From NCBI GenBank assembly GCA_016787265.1, contig JAEUVF010000013.1, positions 62,001 through 126,000 on the forward strand: a stretch of DNA of 64,000 nucleotides, read 5' to 3'. The notes beneath the pieces were generated by a model. It had not been told where the DNA came from. It was given only the letters and a program-made list of their open reading frames with translations, and did not search any database. Of the stretch, positions 27,726 through 36,455 are shown one piece after another. This stretch comes from Flavipsychrobacter sp. Lineage in GTDB: Bacteria; Bacteroidota; Bacteroidia; Chitinophagales; Chitinophagaceae. Every line of letters starts with the position of its first letter. Position 1 is the first letter of the stretch. The translations under genes and the position numbers were made by a program.

Positions 27726-29627
27726 TTAAATGGTTTCAGTAACTGACTGGGTAACCACCCCAAACTCGAACTGCATTTCATTGAGTTTGCGGTAAAGGCC
27801 TTCTTTTGCCATCAACTCAGCATGGGTACCTGATTCATGTACCACTCCCTTATCCACTACAACAATTTTATCAGCATTCCGGATGGTGGAAAGCCGGTGT
27901 GCGATTACAAAAGAGGTTCTGCCTTTCATGAGATTATCCAGGGCTTCCTGAACAAGTTGCTCGCTTTCGCTGTCGAGTGAGGAAGTGGCTTCGTCAAGTA
28001 TAAGGATAGCGGGATCCTTCAAAATTGCCCTTGCGATGGCAACTCGTTGCCTTTGTCCGCCACTCAACTGGATTCCCCTTTCACCAACGATGGTGTTGTA
28101 TTGCTCAGGAAAAGCTTCTATAAAACGATGTGCATTGGCTTTGATAGCTGCCTCTGTTATTTCTTCATCGGTGGCATCGGGTTTTCCATAGGCAATATTT
28201 TCCCGGATGGTACCGCCAAACAGTAGTACTTCCTGCGGCACATAAGCCATCTGGGCTCTTAATTCAGACAAAGGAAAATGGGAGGCCGGCTTGCCATCGA
28301 AAAATAATTCACCGGCATCCGGTTGATAAAAACGGAGCAGCATGGATACAAGCGTTGATTTACCTGCACCGCTGGGTCCAACAATCGCAACCTGCTGTCC
28401 ATTTTGTGCAGACAGGTGAAGTCCTTTTAATACCGGTGTGTCTTTACGCGAAGGATAACTGAAAAAAATATGTTCAAACTGTACATCGCCGCGGATGCGG
28501 TTTTCCGGGGCAACGGTGATGGCCTCCAATGATACCGGTTCGCTTTCGCTGCGGAGGATTTCGCGGATACTTTCGGTTGCCCCCAGTGTTTTTTGCAATT
28601 GGGAGAACATATCAGCGAAACCTGCAAAAGTGCCTCCTACAAACATGGAAAAGATGACAAACATGGTAAGCGCCCCCAGGGTTAGTTCACCTGATTGAAT
28701 CATATTGGCACCGTACCACATAACAAAAGCGATGGCTCCGAACACACTGAAGATCATGAAAGAAACAAATGCTCCACGATACCTTGCATTTTTTATGGAA
28801 GTATCTACAACAGCGAAAATGCTCTTGACATACCGTTGGATCTCATGAAATTCACTGGTGAATGCTTTGACAACGGTAATGCCCTGGAAAGTTTCCTGAA
28901 CAATGGTGCCACTTTCTGCCAGTTCATCCTGTGCTTTCTTTGCCATCTTACGAATGCGCTTGCCAAAAACGACTGCCAGAATTGCAATAACAGGCACAAC
29001 ACCCAGCATTACCAATGCCAGTTCGGGACTGATCCAGAAAATGAAAATTAGTCCGATTACGAGCGTAAAGATTCCACGAAGGAATTCAGCGAGTGTAAAA
29101 GAAATGGCATCCTGGATTTGGGAAAGATCCGAGGAGATCCGGTTGCTGAGTTCACCCACCCTTTTTTCAGAAAAATAGGACATGGGCATACTCAGCAGTT
29201 TGCTGTATACGTCTTTCCGCATGCCTGCCAGGGAACGTTCGCCCACTGCTGTAAGCAGGTATACACGCATATAGGAAAAGAACATTTGAAAACTGAGCGT
29301 GATGAAAATAAAGAGCAAGCTGGTATTGAGGCTCCATTTCACTTCTTTCAATTCCTGACCAAAAGGAAGATTCGATGGCGAGGCGGGCACTACACTGGCA
29401 CCACCCCCAGGAACCGCCGCATCAATCATTTTACCCAGAAACAAAGGAAACAGACTGGTGGTTAAAGCAGATAAAGCAATGAAAACGAGGCTCAGGATAA
29501 ATTGACCGCGGTAGGGCTTAAGGTACCTGAACAGCACCAGAGCCTGGCGGAGCGATTCCTTGGAAACTTTAACTTTTGGACGCTCCTCAGTGTTATCTTC
29601 CTTGTTCCTGTACCGTCCTCTTGCCAT
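27726..29627 (-). CDS. ABC exporter, fused permease-ATPase (MsbA/BmrA type)
   Basis: 633 residues: a six-helix ABC membrane domain (about residues 40-340) and an ATPase with GPSGAGKST, LSGGQRQRVAIARA, ILILDEATSSLD and AHRLST. The start is the ATG at 29627 (MARGRYRNKEDN); the frame is open further upstream but the extra 43 residues are not family-like. It is a homodimeric half-transporter for lipids, drugs or peptides. It is followed by an esterase gene 3 bp downstream. The substrate is not visible, and I see no reason to link it to the distant lanthipeptide cluster. Confidence 0.92.
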   Translation of the reverse strand: MARGRYRNKEDNTEERPKVKVSKESLRQALVLFRYLKPYRGQFILSLVFIALSALTTSLFPLFLGKMIDAAVPGGGASVVPASPSNLPFGQELKEVKWSLNTSLLFIFITLSFQMFFSYMRVYLLTAVGERSLAGMRKDVYSKLLSMPMSYFSEKRVGELSNRISSDLSQIQDAISFTLAEFLRGIFTLVIGLIFIFWISPELALVMLGVVPVIAILAVVFGKRIRKMAKKAQDELAESGTIVQETFQGITVVKAFTSEFHEIQRYVKSIFAVVDTSIKNARYRGAFVSFMIFSVFGAIAFVMWYGANMIQSGELTLGALTMFVIFSMFVGGTFAGFADMFSQLQKTLGATESIREILRSESEPVSLEAITVAPENRIRGDVQFEHIFFSYPSRKDTPVLKGLHLSAQNGQQVAIVGPSGAGKSTLVSMLLRFYQPDAGELFFDGKPASHFPLSELRAQMAYVPQEVLLFGGTIRENIAYGKPDATDEEITEAAIKANAHRFIEAFPEQYNTIVGERGIQLSGGQRQRVAIARAILKDPAILILDEATSSLDSESEQLVQEALDNLMKGRTSFVIAHRLSTIRNADKIVVVDKGVVHESGTHAELMAKEGLYRKLNEMQFEFGVVTQSVTETI

Positions 29628-29690
29628 ATTTTTATGTTTCTGATTAAACTGAGCGCAAGATACGTCACCAACCTGCTTAATTAAACTGAT

Positions 29691-30785
29691 ATGCTTAAAC
29701 GAATTACAGTTCTGGGTACCGTTTTGTTGGGTATTACCAGGATTGCATTTGCCCAATCGCCTAAAATTGATTTTGAATCCTATGATCCTCCTTCAACTCT
29801 TATAGTGCCGGAAAATCCGGTAAACCGGTCGAAATTTCCGTTTATTGATGTGCACAATCACCAATACCGGATGGGGTCCGGTTCACTGAATGATCTCATA
29901 ACCAATATGGATGCGCTTAATATGAGGGTAATGGTAAATTTGAGTGGAGGCAATGGTGCCGAACTTAAACAGAAAGTAGAGAATGCGCGCAAACAGTACC
30001 CGGGCCGGTTCATTGTTTTTCATAATATCGATTTCTCCGGTATTGGCACCGAAGCCTGGTCGGAAAAAGCGGTGAAACAATTACAGGAAGATTATAACAA
30101 TGGCGCGCGTGGTCTTAAAGTGTTTAAAAACCTTGGATTTTCAGTTAAGGATGCCAGGGGCAACAGGGTAACCGTGGATGACCCGCGCCTGGATCCGATC
30201 TGGAAAAAATGCGGAGAGCTGAAGATTCCAGTCCTGATTCATACAGCAGATCCGGCTTCCTTTTGGGAGGAATTAACAAATGAAAATGAGCGACTGCTGG
30301 AACTTTACACACATCCGCGCCGCAAACGTTCGAAAGAAGATCCTGCTCCCTGGGAAGATTTAATAGCCGAGCAGCACCGGATGTTCAAAAAGCATCCGGG
30401 TACCGTCTTTATTGCGGCTCATTTTGGATGGTATCCGAATAACCTGAAAAAGCTGGACTCCCTACTTACCGCTCTGCCCAATGTTGTGGTGGAATTTGGT
30501 GCCGTGATTGCAGAACTGGGGCGGCAACCCCGCACAGCCCATGCTTTCTTTCTCAGATTCCAGGATCGTATCCTATTTGGTAAAGACAGTTGGGTGCCTG
30601 CTGAATATGCCACTTATTTCAGGGTACTTGAAACGGCTGACGAATATTTTCCCTACCATAAGAAATACCATGCTTTCTGGCGTATGTACGGACTTGATTT
30701 ACCAGACGAAGTGCTGAAAAAAGTATATTACAAAAATGCATTGCGTATTATTCCGGGGATTGATGCCAGCCTGTTTCCCCGCTGA
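29691..30785 (+). CDS. Exported amidohydrolase family protein
   Basis: 364 residues with a signal peptide (MLKRITVLGTVLLGITRIAFAQ). A TIM-barrel metal-dependent hydrolase of the amidohydrolase-2 type: metal motif DVHNHQYR (H-x-H), the His in IPVLIHTADPASFW, the His in FIAAHFGW and the Asp in FGKDSW. Related proteins are decarboxylases, lactonases or hydrolases. It abuts the convergent AraC gene with no gap. The substrate is unknown. Confidence 0.85.
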   Translation: MLKRITVLGTVLLGITRIAFAQSPKIDFESYDPPSTLIVPENPVNRSKFPFIDVHNHQYRMGSGSLNDLITNMDALNMRVMVNLSGGNGAELKQKVENARKQYPGRFIVFHNIDFSGIGTEAWSEKAVKQLQEDYNNGARGLKVFKNLGFSVKDARGNRVTVDDPRLDPIWKKCGELKIPVLIHTADPASFWEELTNENERLLELYTHPRRKRSKEDPAPWEDLIAEQHRMFKKHPGTVFIAAHFGWYPNNLKKLDSLLTALPNVVVEFGAVIAELGRQPRTAHAFFLRFQDRILFGKDSWVPAEYATYFRVLETADEYFPYHKKYHAFWRMYGLDLPDEVLKKVYYKNALRIIPGIDASLFPR

Positions 30786-31676
30786 TCAGATAAATACCCG
30801 GCTGCCGGTACCGACTGCATTGTAGTTTTCGCGGAATTCTTTGGGTGTACAACTTTTTTTCTTCTTGAATACCCGGTTGAAATTAGACATGTTATTGAAT
30901 CCGCAACGATAGGCGATTTCACCAATTGTATGCGTAGTGTCGATAAGCAGGCGGGATGCATGTCCCAACCGGATTTCAATAAGGCTGTCAATAAAATTAT
31001 TGCCGGTCCTGTTTTTGAAAAAACGGCTGAAAGCCACGTCAGACATATTTACGAGCCTGGCTACATCTGTTAATGAGATGGATTTCTCATAGTTATTGTT
31101 GAGATAGTCCATGGCAGTGCTGATACGCCGACTGTTATAGGTGAAATATTCTGCATTATTGAAGCTGGCATCAGAAAGAATCCGCATGTTTCTGGAAGTG
31201 GAAAGGTCATGCAGAATAGAGAATAATTCCAATACCGAGTCGAATCCATGTTTCTGATTCAACGCTTTTAAACGACTGGCAAGCTGTTTGGTGGTTTCCT
31301 GCGAAAACAGGATACCACGGTTTGATTTTTCCAGCATTGCCCTGATAAAACTTAACTGATTACGGCGGAGCAATTTTTCATCAAAAAGATCTTTTTGAAA
31401 CTGGATCGTTACTTCTTTTATATCCTTGCTCTCACATTTGTGATTGAACCAGCCATGCTGAAGATTGGATCCTACCAACACCAATTCCAGCGGGCCAATT
31501 TCTTCCATATGATCGCCAATGATCCTCCTTGCGCCGGGAGCGTTTTCAATGAAGTTTAATTCATACTCTTCATGGTAGTGAAGGGGGAAATCGAACTCGG
31601 ATTTTATACGGGAAAACAGCGTAAAACAATCACTCTGAGTGAGTGGCGTGATTTCTCTAAGCAGATCGTTTTTCAT
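30786..31676 (-). CDS. AraC-family transcriptional regulator
   Basis: 296 residues. An N-terminal cupin-like sensor (HYHEEYELNFIENAPGARRIIGDHMEEIGPLELVLVG region, about residues 20-100) and a C-terminal double HTH (SLTDVARLVNMSDVAFSRFFK and TIGEIAYRCGFNNMSNFNRVFKKKKSCTPKEFR, about residues 200-285). Regulators of this form often control sugar use in Bacteroidota. Targets are not evident; the glycosidase operon at 31965-34474 lies behind it. Confidence 0.9.
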   Translation of the reverse strand: MKNDLLREITPLTQSDCFTLFSRIKSEFDFPLHYHEEYELNFIENAPGARRIIGDHMEEIGPLELVLVGSNLQHGWFNHKCESKDIKEVTIQFQKDLFDEKLLRRNQLSFIRAMLEKSNRGILFSQETTKQLASRLKALNQKHGFDSVLELFSILHDLSTSRNMRILSDASFNNAEYFTYNSRRISTAMDYLNNNYEKSISLTDVARLVNMSDVAFSRFFKNRTGNNFIDSLIEIRLGHASRLLIDTTHTIGEIAYRCGFNNMSNFNRVFKKKKSCTPKEFRENYNAVGTGSRVFI

Positions 31677-31903
31677 GTGACAGTGGTCAAAATAGTATTA
31701 ATCTGAAGTAAGGTACTAAAAAAAAAGGATATACAGTAACGTGAATGAAAGTATAAGAATTGATTAAAATAGTATTATATATCTGGTGAAAAACGGGCTA
31801 GTTTTCAGGATCGTTTTGGTTTTCCAGAATGAGCAATTTAGCAGTCGTTTTGTTGGCAGGCGATGGATTGTTTCTACGAACCACCGTTCTGCCAATTTTT
31901 TTA

Positions 31904-31938
31904 TAAAAAAAACCCGTCTCATTGCTGAGATCGGGTTT
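31904..31938 (-). terminator. Rho-independent terminator after the GH109-like gene
   Basis: On the minus strand AAACCCGATCTCAGCAATGAGACGGGTTT folds into a two-part stem (AAACCCG/CGGGTTT and TCTCA/TGAGA with one bulged base) followed by a run of eight T. It sits about 27 bp downstream of the stop codon at 31965. The remaining sequence between 31677 and 31904 shows nothing else recognisable. Confidence 0.8.
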
Positions 31939-31964
31939 AAGTAAAACCAAAGGAAAACCTTCTT

Positions 31965-33395
31965 TTAAAGTTGCTTGCCGCTTTTTTCAATTTTTCTTAC
32001 CGGTGTATTGCCTCCGCCATTCAAGGTGAGGTCCACGGGTTTATTAGTAATCCAGTTACCCCTGCTGAAGTCGGGGATATCCATACTTCGGCTTCGGTTA
32101 TTTACCGACTGATTAGAAAGCGGAATCACACAGCTCCATAGTGCGGCATCGTACACATCCTGGTCAAGCGGCAATCCATTCCTCAAACAATCGATTAATC
32201 GCCAGTCCATGATGAAATCCATTCCACCGTGCCCTCCAACGCCTTTAGCGATTTCTCCGATATGTTTAACAATGGGCGGAGTATATTTTTCTTCCATTGC
32301 CTTGAGTTCATCCTGTTTTAGCCAACTGTGGCCAAAGGCGATCCTCTCAGGGCCAGGCCATTTCTGCGCCACCCCCTTGGTACCACTCACCAGGTGTATA
32401 CGGCTGTAGGGGCGGGGGGAACTTACATCATGCTGAATAAGTATGCTCTTTCCCTTATGGGTGCGAATCAGGGTATTGTTCATGTTGCCCCGGTATTTCT
32501 GATTTACATAAGGGGAAAAAAACGAATCGGATTTAGCCAGTTCTGCGGCATGTGCACCCATAGTGAAATCATTGGTTGACATGGAAATCAGGTAATCGAA
32601 CTGATCGCCCCGATTGATGTTCATGCATTGTGCAACTGGCCCGAGTCCATGTGTTGGGTAAAGACTTCCATTCATACGGATGTTCTCTTTTAACCGCCAC
32701 ATGTTTGCGTATCCTTTCTTGCTGAAATTAAGGTCGAGCAGATCATGGATATAAGCACCTTCCGCATGAAGCACTTCACCAAACAGTCCGTTCCGTGCCA
32801 TGTTGAGTGTAAGCAGTTCAAAAAAATCATAACAACAGTTCTCCAGCATCATGCAATGTTTGCGGGTGCGCTCGGATGTTTCCACGAGCTGCCAGCATTC
32901 ATCAACAGAAAGGGCTGCAGGTACTTCAGTGGCAGCATGTTTGCCATTGTTCATCGCATACACTGCTATAGGGGTATGCAGGTCCCACGGTGTGGTGATA
33001 TAAATCAGGTCAATATCTTTCTGCTCACAAACCTGTTTCCATCCATTTTCTCCTGAAAACTCTTTTGCTTTGGGTAATCCTGCTTTAACAAGTATTTGCT
33101 GAGCGGCAGCTGCTCGTTCAGGATAAAGATCACAGAGCGCTTTGATCTCTACTCCTTCAATATGGCTCATTCGTTCAACGGCTCCCGGACCACGCATGCC
33201 CAGCCCGATAAAGCCGATGCGAACTTTGTCGAGTTTGGGGGCTGCATATCCGCACATATTGAAAGATGGTGAGGCTTTGGCTGCGGGATGGGTTGCCGTT
33301 TCGGAAAGGTCCTTTCCCAGCACCGGCCAACTGCTGACCAGGGCGCCGGTACCCATAGTAAGGTTCCGCAGGAATTTTCTTCTGTTTGAGCTCAT
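31965..33395 (-). CDS. Gfo/Idh/MocA family protein, GH109 (alpha-N-acetylgalactosaminidase)-like, Tat-exported
   Basis: 476 residues. The Tat signal (NRRKFLRNLTMGTGALVSS) is followed by an NAD-binding fold (IGFIGLGMRG) and by stretches typical of GH109 glycosidases (TEVPAALSVDECW, TLENCCY-like MLENCCYDFFELL, PTHGLGPVAQCMNINRGD, GHGGMDFIMDWR). GH109 enzymes use bound NAD to cleave alpha-GalNAc by oxidation-elimination. The gene overlaps a NahK-like kinase gene by 4 bp, which fits release and phosphorylation of N-acetylhexosamine. The GH109 assignment is by recognition of these motifs, not by search. Confidence 0.86.
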   Translation of the reverse strand: MSSNRRKFLRNLTMGTGALVSSWPVLGKDLSETATHPAAKASPSFNMCGYAAPKLDKVRIGFIGLGMRGPGAVERMSHIEGVEIKALCDLYPERAAAAQQILVKAGLPKAKEFSGENGWKQVCEQKDIDLIYITTPWDLHTPIAVYAMNNGKHAATEVPAALSVDECWQLVETSERTRKHCMMLENCCYDFFELLTLNMARNGLFGEVLHAEGAYIHDLLDLNFSKKGYANMWRLKENIRMNGSLYPTHGLGPVAQCMNINRGDQFDYLISMSTNDFTMGAHAAELAKSDSFFSPYVNQKYRGNMNNTLIRTHKGKSILIQHDVSSPRPYSRIHLVSGTKGVAQKWPGPERIAFGHSWLKQDELKAMEEKYTPPIVKHIGEIAKGVGGHGGMDFIMDWRLIDCLRNGLPLDQDVYDAALWSCVIPLSNQSVNNRSRSMDIPDFSRGNWITNKPVDLTLNGGGNTPVRKIEKSGKQL

Positions 33396-34474
33396 ATTGA
33401 TTTTGTTTGATCTGAATGATGAATATATCGATTGAGGATTTCCGTTAGTTCCGGTTCTTTCGCTTCCAGCTCCTGCAAAAGGCGGATCTGGTTACGCGCC
33501 CGATGCAGGTTATGCTCAGGATAACGGGCTCCGTAGTAAGTATCTCCCACCAGATAATCAGATAAAAACCGGATAGCCTGCATATAGATCATGAACTTGC
33601 CTGCATAAATAAATGCTTCTTTTTCTTCCTGTGAAAGGATGAAATTCATTTCGGCGAGATAACCTTTTACAATTGCTTCAAAAATATCGGTGCGTATGCT
33701 GATTTTTTCAAGGACTGTTTCCTCTTCACTGGCAGGAGAAAGATAGGTGCGTAACATATCACCAACATCGCTGATGAAATAACCGGCCATTACAGTATCA
33801 AGATCAATTACGCAGAGCCCTTTATTGGAAGCATCCAGCAATACATTGCTGATCTTGGTATCGTGATGGGTAACACGCAAGCGGAAAGCAGGGTTATTGC
33901 AAATAGTCTGATAAGTGGTAACGATTCCTGATTTGCCCTGCAGATAAGCAATTTCAGGTTCGGCATTCCGAATGCGATCCGGTAATCCGGAAGCAACGGC
34001 CTGCTCAAATTGCTCGTATCGTAAAGTAAGGTTATGGAAATCAGGAATAGTGAGGTGTAGTTCATCCATCTTCATTCCTTCGAGCAGCGCTGTAAATCGT
34101 CCGAATTGTTTGGCTGCTTCATAAGCCTGGGAAGGCTCTGTTACCACATCAATACTATGTGAGTCTTTTATAAAGGGAAGTAACCTGAAATAACCTGCTT
34201 CTTCCGAAATAGCCAGATCCTGGTTGTCGAGTGTCTTGATGGGTTCTGCAAACAGGTAGTCGGGATGATGAGTTTTTAAATACCCTGCAATCTGTCTCAG
34301 ATTAGACGCTATCCATTCAGGATGTTTAAATACGTCCTGGTTGATACGTTGAAGGATATAGGCGCGATTTTTATCGGTTACTTTCCAGGTAGTATTGATC
34401 AACCCCGATCCGAACGTTTCGGTTAAAAGATTGCTTGTTTCTTTCAAATAGGCTGGCAAAATCTGTTGTTCCAT
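33392..34474 (-). CDS. Phosphotransferase family kinase, N-acetylhexosamine 1-kinase (NahK)-like
   Basis: 360 residues, the size of NahK. The aminoglycoside-phosphotransferase fold is shown by the N-lobe (FGSGLINTTWKVTDK, YILQRINQDVF), the catalytic loop HHDTKISNVLLD and the Mg-binding CVIDLDTVMAGY. NahK makes N-acetylhexosamine 1-phosphate directly from GalNAc/GlcNAc. It is encoded first in the operon, its TGA overlapping the ATG of the GH109-like gene, supporting a role in alpha-GalNAc salvage. Confidence 0.85.
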   Translation of the reverse strand: MEQQILPAYLKETSNLLTETFGSGLINTTWKVTDKNRAYILQRINQDVFKHPEWIASNLRQIAGYLKTHHPDYLFAEPIKTLDNQDLAISEEAGYFRLLPFIKDSHSIDVVTEPSQAYEAAKQFGRFTALLEGMKMDELHLTIPDFHNLTLRYEQFEQAVASGLPDRIRNAEPEIAYLQGKSGIVTTYQTICNNPAFRLRVTHHDTKISNVLLDASNKGLCVIDLDTVMAGYFISDVGDMLRTYLSPASEEETVLEKISIRTDIFEAIVKGYLAEMNFILSQEEKEAFIYAGKFMIYMQAIRFLSDYLVGDTYYGARYPEHNLHRARNQIRLLQELEAKEPELTEILNRYIHHSDQTKSI

Positions 34475-34579
34475 GTTAGATTGAATGGATAGGGGCTTTT
34501 ATAAACCGAACTTAAGCATTCGATCTGACCCTTCCATATGCAACCGTTTGAGTGATTTTGCCGTTTTGAAGCTGTTGAC

Positions 34580-35092
34580 TCAGGAAGCCTGTTTTTTCCA
34601 GTTTTTTTTCTGTGCAGAAAGATACCGGTCGAATAGCATCAATCCCAGTATAATATTCACCATCATGAAAATATTCACGAACTGGTTGTTGAATATTCCG
34701 GAGAAATCAACGCGGTTCCATTCAAATCCACTACTGCCTGTGCCGCTGCTCCAATCCACCTGTGCAATGGCAAATACAACAAAGCCAACAATCAGGGTGA
34801 TGAAAAAAGCCGCAATTCCATAGATGATTTTTTTATTGATATAACTACTGGTGGCGGGAGCAATATGCAGTCTTGTGATTTCTTCCATTACATTTTTGGT
34901 AAATCGCAGGGAAGGGGCTTCCAGCTCCAGGTGATCCTGCAACTCCTGGTGAAGTAGTACCATCTCCTGATATTTCTCCCTCCATTCCTGCTGGGTTTGA
35001 ATCAGGGCTTCAATCACCGAACGTTCTTCCGGTTTCGCTATCCCGTCGATGTATTCCCAGAGGCGGGCTTCCATTTCTATATTCTGTGACAT
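34580..35092 (-). CDS. Putative anti-sigma factor, membrane protein
   Basis: 170 residues. The N-terminal about 85 residues are soluble, helical and acidic (ARLWEYIDGIAKPEERSVIEAL), the layout of an anti-sigma domain although the zinc-binding HxxxCxxC motif is absent. Two TM helices follow (about residues 88-110 and 138-155). It is co-transcribed 31 bp behind the ECF sigma gene. Two TM helices and the missing zinc motif are unusual. The anti-sigma role is inferred from position and layout. Confidence 0.78.
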   Translation of the reverse strand: MSQNIEMEARLWEYIDGIAKPEERSVIEALIQTQQEWREKYQEMVLLHQELQDHLELEAPSLRFTKNVMEEITRLHIAPATSSYINKKIIYGIAAFFITLIVGFVVFAIAQVDWSSGTGSSGFEWNRVDFSGIFNNQFVNIFMMVNIILGLMLFDRYLSAQKKNWKKQAS

Positions 35093-35123
35093 GAAGTAAA
35101 AATTTTGAATGATGATTGGTGTT

Positions 35124-35708
35124 TTAATTGGTCAGGTCGCGGACTTCCTGTGGGAAGAATTTTTCCATCTTATCCCGAAGTCGTTGTCTTGCCCGATGCA
35201 ACCTCACTTTTACGGCATTGGTTTCCTGTCCCATTACCTGCGCTATTTCGTCCAGACTCTGTTCTCCTTTGTAGAACAGGGTAATTACCTGTGCATCTTC
35301 CGGCGAAAGAAGGGCAATTGCCTGGTTTACCATCGCCAGCCTGGATTTCTGCTCCACCTGGTTCGCCCGCATTCCGCTATCCACCTGCTCTGCATGAGCC
35401 ATTACCTTTTCATTATCCAGCGAATGTACGTCCAGTTTTTTCTTCCTCAGGAAAGTCAGGCAGCTGGTGGTGGTAATGGTATAAATCCAGGTACTGAACT
35501 TGCTTTCTCCCCTAAAATCAGCCAGACTTTTATAGGCTTTAACGAACACATCCTGTGCCACTTCCTCCGCATCTTCCCTGTTCATGATATATCTTAACAC
35601 AATGGTGAACACATAGTTCTGGTATTTGGTCACCAGCTGGCTATAAGCCTGCTGATTGCCATTTTTCACCATTTGTATGATCTCGTTATCAGGTGTTGCT
35701 GGTTGCAT
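35124..35708 (-). CDS. ECF-type RNA polymerase sigma factor
   Basis: 194 residues: region 2 (NEIIQMVKNGNQQAYSQLV, YIMNREDAEEVAQDVFVKAYKSL, FRGESKFSTWIYTI) and region 4 (LLSPEDAQVITLFYKGEQSLDEIAQVM, VKVRLHRARQRLRDKM). The ATG at 35708 is required to keep the start of region 2. An ECF-like promoter ends about 8 bp before this ATG, so the mRNA would be almost leaderless. Autoregulation is inferred from three shared promoter motifs in the intergenic region. Confidence 0.96.
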   Translation of the reverse strand: MQPATPDNEIIQMVKNGNQQAYSQLVTKYQNYVFTIVLRYIMNREDAEEVAQDVFVKAYKSLADFRGESKFSTWIYTITTTSCLTFLRKKKLDVHSLDNEKVMAHAEQVDSGMRANQVEQKSRLAMVNQAIALLSPEDAQVITLFYKGEQSLDEIAQVMGQETNAVKVRLHRARQRLRDKMEKFFPQEVRDLTN

Positions 35709-35715
35709 TACTGGT

Positions 35716-35747
35716 AATAGGACGCGGGCTGCTGTTAGTAGGTTACA
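35716..35747 (-). promoter_or_regulatory. Candidate ECF promoter driving the sigma operon
   Basis: On the minus strand TGTAACCT (35747-35740), 16 bases, then GTCCTATT (35723-35716). The same TGTAACCT-N16-GTC layout occurs twice on the plus strand in front of the divergent gene. It fits ECF promoters, which need an AAC-type -35 and a GTC-type -10 at fixed spacing. The predicted start would lie within a few bases of the sigma ATG at 35708. Confidence 0.65.
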
Positions 35748-35801
35748 GGTTGGAGTAAACTATATAAAAGTAGGATAAGTTGGGGAGTTTTCAGCTTTAC
35801 C

Positions 35802-35833
35802 TGTAACCTGTTGTAAACCCATGCAGTCATATA
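35802..35833 (+). promoter_or_regulatory. Candidate ECF promoter, distal copy upstream of DUF6249-like gene
   Basis: TGTAACCT (35802-35809), 16 bases, GTCATATA (35826-35833). It lies about 135 bp before the ATG at 35969. The -35 octamer forms an 11-bp inverted repeat with the minus-strand copy at 35740-35750 (AGGTTACAGGT / ACCTGTAACCT). Confidence 0.55.
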
Positions 35834-35897
35834 CTCAGAACCCGGTTAGTGGCTGGTCCGGGAAAATTCAAACAGCTAAAAAAAAATTCTTCGCTGC

Positions 35898-35929
35898 TGT
35901 AACCTGGATCCGGAAGCGGTAGTCTGATT
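35898..35929 (+). promoter_or_regulatory. Candidate ECF promoter, proximal copy upstream of DUF6249-like gene
   Basis: TGTAACCT (35898-35905), 16 bases, GTCTGATT (35922-35929). The downstream element is closest to that of the sigma gene promoter (GTCCTATT). Its predicted start, near 35936, gives a leader of about 33 nt to the ATG at 35969. Confidence 0.62.
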
Positions 35930-35968
35930 GAACAGAAACAATTAAAACACAACTATAAAATACATTGT

Positions 35969-36316
35969 ATGCAAACCGCAGAAGTATTAATCCCCATTTT
36001 GGTTCCCCTGGGCGCTTTCGCCATGGTATTTGGTATTGTTTATCTGAAAAGCCGTGAAAATATGGCGATGATTGAAAGAGGGCTGAATCCAAAAGAGTTC
36101 GCCAATCGTCCGGCACCTTATCGCAACCTAAAGAACGGTTTGCTCTTCCTGGGCGCTGGTATCGGACTGGCTCTTGCTTATATTATTACCAAGTATATGC
36201 TGCACGATGAAGAAAACCCTGCCCTCTGGTTCGCACTGATTGCTATCGGTGGCGGTCTTGGCCTGATCAGATCCTACCAGATTGAGAAGAAGGAACTGTT
36301 GGATAAGGGGGAATAA
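35969..36316 (+). CDS. DUF6249-like small membrane protein
   Basis: 115 residues: an N-terminal TM helix (ILIPILVPLGAFAMVFGIVY-like, residues 7-26), a soluble loop with MAMIERGLNPKEF, and two further TM helices (about 55-75 and 85-103). Proteins of this form often sit beside ECF sigma genes in Bacteroidota. Here the gene is divergent from the sigma/anti-sigma operon and preceded by two copies of the same ECF-type promoter motif, so it is probably a regulon member or a modulator. Function unknown. Confidence 0.82.
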   Translation: MQTAEVLIPILVPLGAFAMVFGIVYLKSRENMAMIERGLNPKEFANRPAPYRNLKNGLLFLGAGIGLALAYIITKYMLHDEENPALWFALIAIGGGLGLIRSYQIEKKELLDKGE

Positions 36317-36380
36317 TAGGAATGGAAGAGGGAAGAAGGGAAGAGGGGGGAGGGAAGACTCCAATTGTTATACCTGATTC

Positions 36381-36440
36381 CTGGATGCTGAACCTTTTAA
36401 CTGAATACTGAACCTTCATCCTGAATACTAAACCTTATAC
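36381..36440. repeat. 20-bp tandem repeat, three copies
   Basis: Copies start at 36381 (CTGGATGCTGAACCTT), 36401 (CTGAATACTGAACCTT) and 36421 (CTGAATACTAAACCTT), each followed by four variable bases; a partial fourth copy begins at 36441 (CTGTATTTAAAACC). Confidence 0.75.
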
Positions 36441-36455
36441 CTGTATTTAAAACCG

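Noticed and set aside
27726..29627. The ABC exporter as the transporter of the lanthipeptide cluster
   Set aside because: It is more than 20 kb away, lacks a visible peptidase C39 domain, and sits with an esterase gene, so no link is supported.
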